From Altererythrobacter sp. KTW20L (lineage in GTDB: Bacteria; Pseudomonadota; Alphaproteobacteria; Sphingomonadales; Sphingomonadaceae): a DNA stretch of 64,000 nucleotides. The position numbers and the translations under genes are program-made. The notes beneath the pieces are model-generated. The model did not search any database. It saw nothing but the letters and a program-made list of their open reading frames with translations, and was not told where the DNA came from. Shown one piece after another: positions 59,657 to 64,000 of this stretch. The stretch is from the NCBI RefSeq assembly GCF_023501975.1, contig NZ_JAMFLH010000007.1, positions 124,001 to 188,000 of the forward strand, given 5' to 3'. Numbering within the stretch: position 1 is the first letter of the stretch; each line of letters begins with the position of its first letter.

Positions 59657-61004
59657 ACTGCTTGAGCAGGTCATACAGGGTTGGCCGGCTGATCCCGAGC
59701 AGCTTGGCCGAGCTCGAGATGTTGCCCTCGCTGCGGGCCAAGGCATGGCGGATCACCTTGCGGTCGGCCTGTTCGCGTGCGCTCTTGAGGTTGAGCACGC
59801 CAGCCCCCTCTTCGTCTGCGCCCAGGTCAAGATCGGCCGCCGTCACCAGCTTGCCATCGGCCATGATGACCGCGCGCTTCACCCGGTTTTCCAGCTCGCG
59901 CACATTGCCCTGCCACGGCCAGCCATCGATTGCCGCCAGGGCGTCGGGAGCAAGCCCGCTGACCGACGGGTTCATCTCCTCGGAAAAGCGCTTGAGGAAG
60001 GCCTTGGCCAGCAGCACCGCATCTCCCGGCCGTTCGGCCAGCGAGGGAACCTTGATGACCACTTCGGCCAGACGATAGAACAGGTCTTCACGGAAGGTGC
60101 CTGCGCCGATCATCTGTTCGAGGTTCTGGTGTGTGGCGCAGACGATTCGGGTGTCGACATCGATCTGTTTGCGCCCGCCGATCCGTTCGATCACCCGCTC
60201 CTGGATGAAGCGCAGCAGCTTGACCTGCAGCGGCAGCGGGATATCGCCCACTTCGTCGAGGAACAGCGTGCCGCCATTGGCCAGCTCGATCTTGCCTTCG
60301 GTGGTCTTGACCGCGCCGGTGAACGCGCCTTTCTCGTGGCCGAACAGTTCGCTTTCCAGCAGGTTTTCCGGAATCGCCGCGCAGTTGATGGCGATGAACG
60401 ATCCGTTCCGCCGGTCGCTGGCATCGTGCAGCCCGCGCGCCAGCAGTTCCTTGCCGGTGCCGCTGGCGCCGAGCAACATGACCGAGACATTGGTGTTGGC
60501 CACGCGCTCGATGGTGCGCGCCACTTTCACCATCTCGGGCGCGGCGGTGATCATCCGGCCCAGCACGCGGTTGCCCTCACCCGTCCGCTCAGCCAGCAGC
60601 CGGTTCTCCGCCTCAATCTGGTGCAGGTTGAAGGCACGCCGCACAATCAGGCCCAGTTGTTCGATATCAACCGGCTTCTGGTAGAAATCATAGGCCCCGC
60701 GTTCGATGGCATTGAGCGCGGATTCCCGCGCACCATGGCCGCTGGCCACGATCACCTTGGTATCGGGTTTCAGCGCCATGATCGCATCGAGCACGGCAAA
60801 GCCCTCGGTCGTGCCATCGGGATCCGGTGGCAGTCCAAGGTCCAGCGTGACCACGGCGGGTTCCTCAGCCCGCAAGGCGGCAATGGCGCTGTCGCGGTCG
60901 CCCACGATGACAACTTCGAAATCGTCATAGGCCCATTTGAGCTGGGCCTGCAGGCCCTCGTCGTCCTCGACGATCAGGAGCTTGGGTTTGGCGTTCGTCT
61001 TCAT
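59640..61004 (-). CDS. prsR: PrsR-like sigma-54 dependent response regulator
   Basis: A 454-residue NtrC-type regulator. A receiver domain has Asp55 in VVTLDLGLPPDP, the AAA+ domain has a Walker A GASGTGKE, the sigma-54 contacting loop EKGAFTGA and ARFREDLFYRLAEV, and a Fis-type HTH ends the protein (NISSSAKLLGISRPTLYDLLKQY). In PEP-CTERM loci this family controls the exopolysaccharide and sorted-protein genes from sigma-54 promoters. The start overlaps the stop of prsK by 4 bases. Confidence 0.93.
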   Translation of the reverse strand: MKTNAKPKLLIVEDDEGLQAQLKWAYDDFEVVIVGDRDSAIAALRAEEPAVVTLDLGLPPDPDGTTEGFAVLDAIMALKPDTKVIVASGHGARESALNAIERGAYDFYQKPVDIEQLGLIVRRAFNLHQIEAENRLLAERTGEGNRVLGRMITAAPEMVKVARTIERVANTNVSVMLLGASGTGKELLARGLHDASDRRNGSFIAINCAAIPENLLESELFGHEKGAFTGAVKTTEGKIELANGGTLFLDEVGDIPLPLQVKLLRFIQERVIERIGGRKQIDVDTRIVCATHQNLEQMIGAGTFREDLFYRLAEVVIKVPSLAERPGDAVLLAKAFLKRFSEEMNPSVSGLAPDALAAIDGWPWQGNVRELENRVKRAVIMADGKLVTAADLDLGADEEGAGVLNLKSAREQADRKVIRHALARSEGNISSSAKLLGISRPTLYDLLKQYDLQA

Positions 61005-63136
61005 GCGACCTCCGCGGATGTGCCGGACGTGTCGCTGTCCGTGCTGTCATTGATTGCTGTCATCATGTGGGTTGTGGTGGCGAGCGGTAGCCGCACGAGG
61101 AAACGCGTGCCGATGCCTTCGCGCGATTCCACGTCGAGCCGCCCGCCCATTGCGCGGACGAGTTCGCGTGCCTCGAAAGCGCCGATGCCGAAGCCGCCCT
61201 GCTTGGACGAATGGAACGGTCGGAACAGCCGCGTGCGGATGAATTCCGGGCTCATGCCCGAACCCGAATCCACCACTTCGATCACCGCGTTGGCGCCGTC
61301 GGTCCGCATATCGAGGAACACCGGCGCGCCCTCGCCGCTCGCTTCGATGGCGTTCTGCACCAGGTGGACCAGCGCCTGTTCCAGCCCCTCCGCATCGCCG
61401 CGCACGGTGCAGGCATCGCGGTCGAGGAGGACCAGCTGGTCTCGCGCCTCATATTGCCGCGCCACCTTTGCCAGCACCTGGTCGAGCTCGAACATCGCCA
61501 GCGGCCCGTGGCCCTGCCCGCCATAGCGGCCCAGCCGGTGCAGCAGCCCTTGCAGCTTGTCGGTCGAATTCTTCAGCGTCAGGATCATGTCGGCCCGGAA
61601 GGCCGGCTTGTCGGCATGGATCTCGGCGTTGCGCGCCAGCAGCGAAAGCTGGCTGGCAAGGTTCTTGATATCGTGCATCACGAAAGCAATGCGGCGGTTG
61701 AATTCGTCGAACCGCTGCGCTTCGCCCAGCGCATCCTGGCTGGTCTGTTCGGCCAGATAGCTCGCCAGCTGGCGGCCGATCACCCGCAGCAGGTCAAAGT
61801 CCTCCCAGTCGAGCATCCGCGCGATCGGCGGGCGCGACAGGACGACCACGCCCACCAGCCGCTCGAAATGGAGCAGCGGGACCAGTGCCCAGGCATTGTC
61901 ATCCGCCAGCAGCCAGCCGGGAATGGCGGCGGGCGGGATATCCTGGGTACGTCCGGCGCGAATATCGTCGAGATCGAGGATGAACTGGCTCTCCTCGAAG
62001 AACCGCATACCGGCCAGGTCCATTGCGGGCGCGGGTACTTCGATCTGCGGCCAGTTCCAGCGCGCGGCAATGGCCAGCCCGCCCTCCTCGCGCGGAGTGA
62101 GCAGCAGCCCCGAGGCGCTGTCGGTGATATCGGCCACGGCCTGGACCGCACGCTCTGGCAGCGGCGCGGCCTGGGGTCCGGCGCGGCCGATTGTATCGGT
62201 AAAGCGCAGCCATTCGGCCCGATAGTCATAGCGATGCTGGAACAGGTTTTTCGCCACGGTCACCCGCAGCCAGCCGCGCACCTTCTTGGACGGGATAAGC
62301 GCCAGGACCAGTGCCGTCGCCATCAGCACGAAGACCGCCTGCAGCACGCGCGACCAGTCGCTGCCGGCATAGGCAATCGCCTGGGCGATCAGCACCATCA
62401 GCACAAGGTAGCCACCGATTACGCCCAGCGAGAACGAACGGAAGGCAAAGCTGCGCGATGGCTGGAACCGCAGCTCGCTCTGGCTGCGCACCGTGCCATA
62501 GCCCATCAGAGCCACTAACACGACCATGGCCAACCCGCGCAGGTCCACCAGCGGCATGGGGAAGGCATGGGCAAGATAGGTGATGGTGTAGAGATTGAGG
62601 TCGAACAGCCACAGCAAGGCCAGCGCGGCAGCCGGCCAGCGCAGGGAAGAGCGCGCCTGCTGCGCGGCCCCGGCATAAAGGTTGTGCACCAGCACCAGGG
62701 CGCCGATGCAGAACAGCAGGCGGAACGTCACCGCGAAGGTGAGGATCAGGTCATAGGTCGCAGGCGGCGCGGCATACTGGATGCGCACGAGCGTGAGCGC
62801 GATCTGGGCAAATTCGACAAAGGCCAGGGCATAGACCACCGGGCGGATCGGCTTGAGCGTGGTGTCGCGGCTGTCATGGGCGAACAGGCCGAACAGCAAC
62901 CACAGCCAGGCGAGGTAAGTGGCACTGATCCCCAGTTGCACCAGCTCGTTCTGCGGCCCCAGGGAGACCGTCCCCAGCGCCCACAACGCGCTCAGGGCCA
63001 GCGCCAGGTTGACCTTGGCAAGCAGCGATCCCGCCGCCTCGCGATGCGAAGCATGCCACAGGGCGAGGATGATCGCCCCGCAGGCGGCAAGGATATGAGA
63101 CCCCTGCGCCGCATAGTGCCAGACCAGTTCCATCAT
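61001..63136 (-). CDS. prsK: PrsK-like membrane sensor histidine kinase
   Basis: A 711-residue kinase with about eight N-terminal membrane segments (residues about 10-290), a GAF-like domain (about 310-470, GLLLTPREEGGLAIAARWNWP), a kinase core with an unusual H-box FVMHDIKNLASQLSLLARN and a HATPase domain with GSGMSPEFIRTRLFRPFHSSK. The long membrane part and H-box are typical of the PEP-CTERM kinase PrsK, which activates PrsR. The first ATG gives ORF MARRCAM; starting at 63136 overlaps the sugar transferase stop and fits a coupled start. Confidence 0.92.
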   Translation of the reverse strand: MMELVWHYAAQGSHILAACGAIILALWHASHREAAGSLLAKVNLALALSALWALGTVSLGPQNELVQLGISATYLAWLWLLFGLFAHDSRDTTLKPIRPVVYALAFVEFAQIALTLVRIQYAAPPATYDLILTFAVTFRLLFCIGALVLVHNLYAGAAQQARSSLRWPAAALALLWLFDLNLYTITYLAHAFPMPLVDLRGLAMVVLVALMGYGTVRSQSELRFQPSRSFAFRSFSLGVIGGYLVLMVLIAQAIAYAGSDWSRVLQAVFVLMATALVLALIPSKKVRGWLRVTVAKNLFQHRYDYRAEWLRFTDTIGRAGPQAAPLPERAVQAVADITDSASGLLLTPREEGGLAIAARWNWPQIEVPAPAMDLAGMRFFEESQFILDLDDIRAGRTQDIPPAAIPGWLLADDNAWALVPLLHFERLVGVVVLSRPPIARMLDWEDFDLLRVIGRQLASYLAEQTSQDALGEAQRFDEFNRRIAFVMHDIKNLASQLSLLARNAEIHADKPAFRADMILTLKNSTDKLQGLLHRLGRYGGQGHGPLAMFELDQVLAKVARQYEARDQLVLLDRDACTVRGDAEGLEQALVHLVQNAIEASGEGAPVFLDMRTDGANAVIEVVDSGSGMSPEFIRTRLFRPFHSSKQGGFGIGAFEARELVRAMGGRLDVESREGIGTRFLVRLPLATTTHMMTAINDSTDSDTSGTSAEVA

Positions 63137-64000
63137 CGCGCACCTTCGGGCCACAGGACCACCCGCAGGGTCTGCAGCAGGATCAGCAGGTCGAGGAACG
63201 GCGTGTAGTTCTTGGCATAGTAGAGGTCGTATTCGAGCTTGTGGCGCGAATCCTCGATCGATGCGCCATAGGGATAGTTGATCTGTGCCCAGCCAGTGAT
63301 GCCAGGCTTCACCATGTGGCGTTCGGCGTAATAGGGCAGCTTTTCTTCCAGATCGTCCACGAACTGCGGCACTTCGGGCCGCGGGCCGACAAAGCTCATC
63401 TCGCCTTTCAGCACGGTCCAGACCTGCGGCAGCTCATCGATCCGCAGCTTGCGGATCAGGCTGCCCACGCGGGTGACACGTGGATCGGACTTCTGCGCCC
63501 ACTGCGCCCCATCCTTTTCCGCATCGGTGCGCATCGAGCGCAGCTTGATGAGCGTGAATGTCTGGCCATAGAGCCCCACGCGCCGCTGGCGGAAGAAGGC
63601 CGGCCCCTTGCTGTCCAGTTTCACCGCCAGGGCGAACAGCGCAATCAGCGGGAAGCTGAGGACCAGCAGCAACAGGCTCGCCACAATGTCGAACACCCGT
63701 TTCATCGCGCCCGACAACATGCGGCTGGAAGAAAAACCGTCGGAGAAGATCAGCCACGAGGGGTTGAGCGTGTCGAGATCGACCCGCCCGGTCTCGCGCT
63801 CCAGGAAGCTGGAAAAGTCGTTCACGTGGACGCCCAGCGTCTTGATGCGCAACAGGTCCTTCAGGGGCAGGGCATTGCGCCGTTCCTCAAGCGCCAGCAC
63901 CACCTCGCTTGCGCCAAGGTTGGCGACATGGCGCTGCAGGTCATCGATGGCGCTGCGCTGGATCGCCTGCTCGATCACCGGATTGTTCGCCCCCATGCCG
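63133..64000 (-). CDS. PEP-CTERM/EpsB-type sugar transferase, 5' part outside window
   Basis: The C-terminal 288 or so residues of a bacterial sugar transferase that starts an exopolysaccharide repeat by loading a sugar phosphate on undecaprenyl phosphate. The catalytic domain begins at a membrane segment ([20 protein letters not shown]) and has [22 protein letters not shown] and [12 protein letters not shown] with [16 protein letters not shown]. The family (TIGR03013) is about 450 residues, so the N-terminus, a nucleotide-binding-like domain, lies beyond 64000. The gene's continuation should lead to the rest of the polysaccharide cluster. Confidence 0.93.
   Translation of the reverse strand, partial: GMGANNPVIEQAIQRSAIDDLQRHVANLGASEVVLALEERRNALPLKDLLRIKTLGVHVNDFSSFLERETGRVDLDTLNPSWLIFSDGFSSSRMLSGAMKRVFDIVASLLLLVLSFPLIALFALAVKLDSKGPAFFRQRRVGLYGQTFTLIKLRSMRTDAEKDGAQWAQKSDPRVTRVGSLIRKLRIDELPQVWTVLKGEMSFVGPRPEVPQFVDDLEEKLPYYAERHMVKPGITGWAQINYPYGASIEDSRHKLEYDLYYAKNYTPFLDLLILLQTLRVVLWPEGAR

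Noticed and set aside
59310-61526. 738-codon plus-strand frame over prsR and prsK
   Set aside because: It crosses gene boundaries of the real minus-strand genes and encodes no recognisable fold.

Overview
The window is a 64 kb chromosomal segment of a GC-rich alphaproteobacterium, most likely Sphingomonadales and probably Erythrobacteraceae. This is an inference from three things: sigma-70 and DnaE2 type proteins of alphaproteobacterial character, LexA boxes of the alphaproteobacterial GTTC-N7-GTTC form, and a PEP-CTERM/exopolysaccharide regulatory cluster of the kind seen in sphingomonads. Genes are tightly packed, often with 4-base or TGATG overlaps, and I see no prophage, insertion sequence, CRISPR array or rRNA.

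Layout. 1-12 kb is housekeeping: carA with a small translationally coupled partner, a YqeY protein, dnaG-rpoD, two secreted proteins of unknown role, rpiB-glyA-(small membrane protein)-nrdR-trmJ, and rpsD. 12.4-20 kb is a long minus-strand array: xseB, ispA, coaD, a cyclophilin, queA, an ABC-2 exporter, a DUF481 outer-membrane protein and tgt, so both queuosine genes flank the exporter. 20-31 kb holds purL, serB, miaA and branched-chain amino acid synthesis (ilvB, ilvN, ilvC, leuA). leuA is preceded by a 15-codon leucine-rich leader peptide with competing hairpins. 30.6-36 kb has a hybrid sensor kinase, an AHH-type putative nuclease, an unknown gene, recJ and two tandem tRNA-Glu genes with different anticodons. 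36-44.7 kb is a complete phosphate-starvation unit: phoR, a phosphate-type porin, pstSCAB, phoU, phoB, with Pho-box-like direct repeats before the porin and pstS.

44.7-54.2 kb is the most interesting part: a minus-strand SOS mutagenesis cassette, imuA-imuB-[radical SAM protein]-[UdgX]-dnaE2, followed by an extensin-like gene. A radical SAM protein with a C-terminal clamp-binding-like motif and a UdgX-type uracil-DNA crosslinking protein are inserted between the translesion polymerase subunits. Two exact LexA boxes are present, one before imuA and a second just two bases before the radical SAM start codon. Three GC-rich palindromic elements lie in frame inside imuB (one) and dnaE2 (two); related elements sit between rpsD and tgt and between purL and serB.

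54.3-64 kb carries a flavin-binding stress-type protein, panB, a DUF475/TerC-like membrane protein, a bile-acid-symporter-family transporter and the PEP-CTERM group prsT, prsR, prsK and a sugar transferase cut by the window end. Where a start differs from the longest frame, the reason is given in the entry. Functional names rest on motifs and remembered family features, not on a database search.
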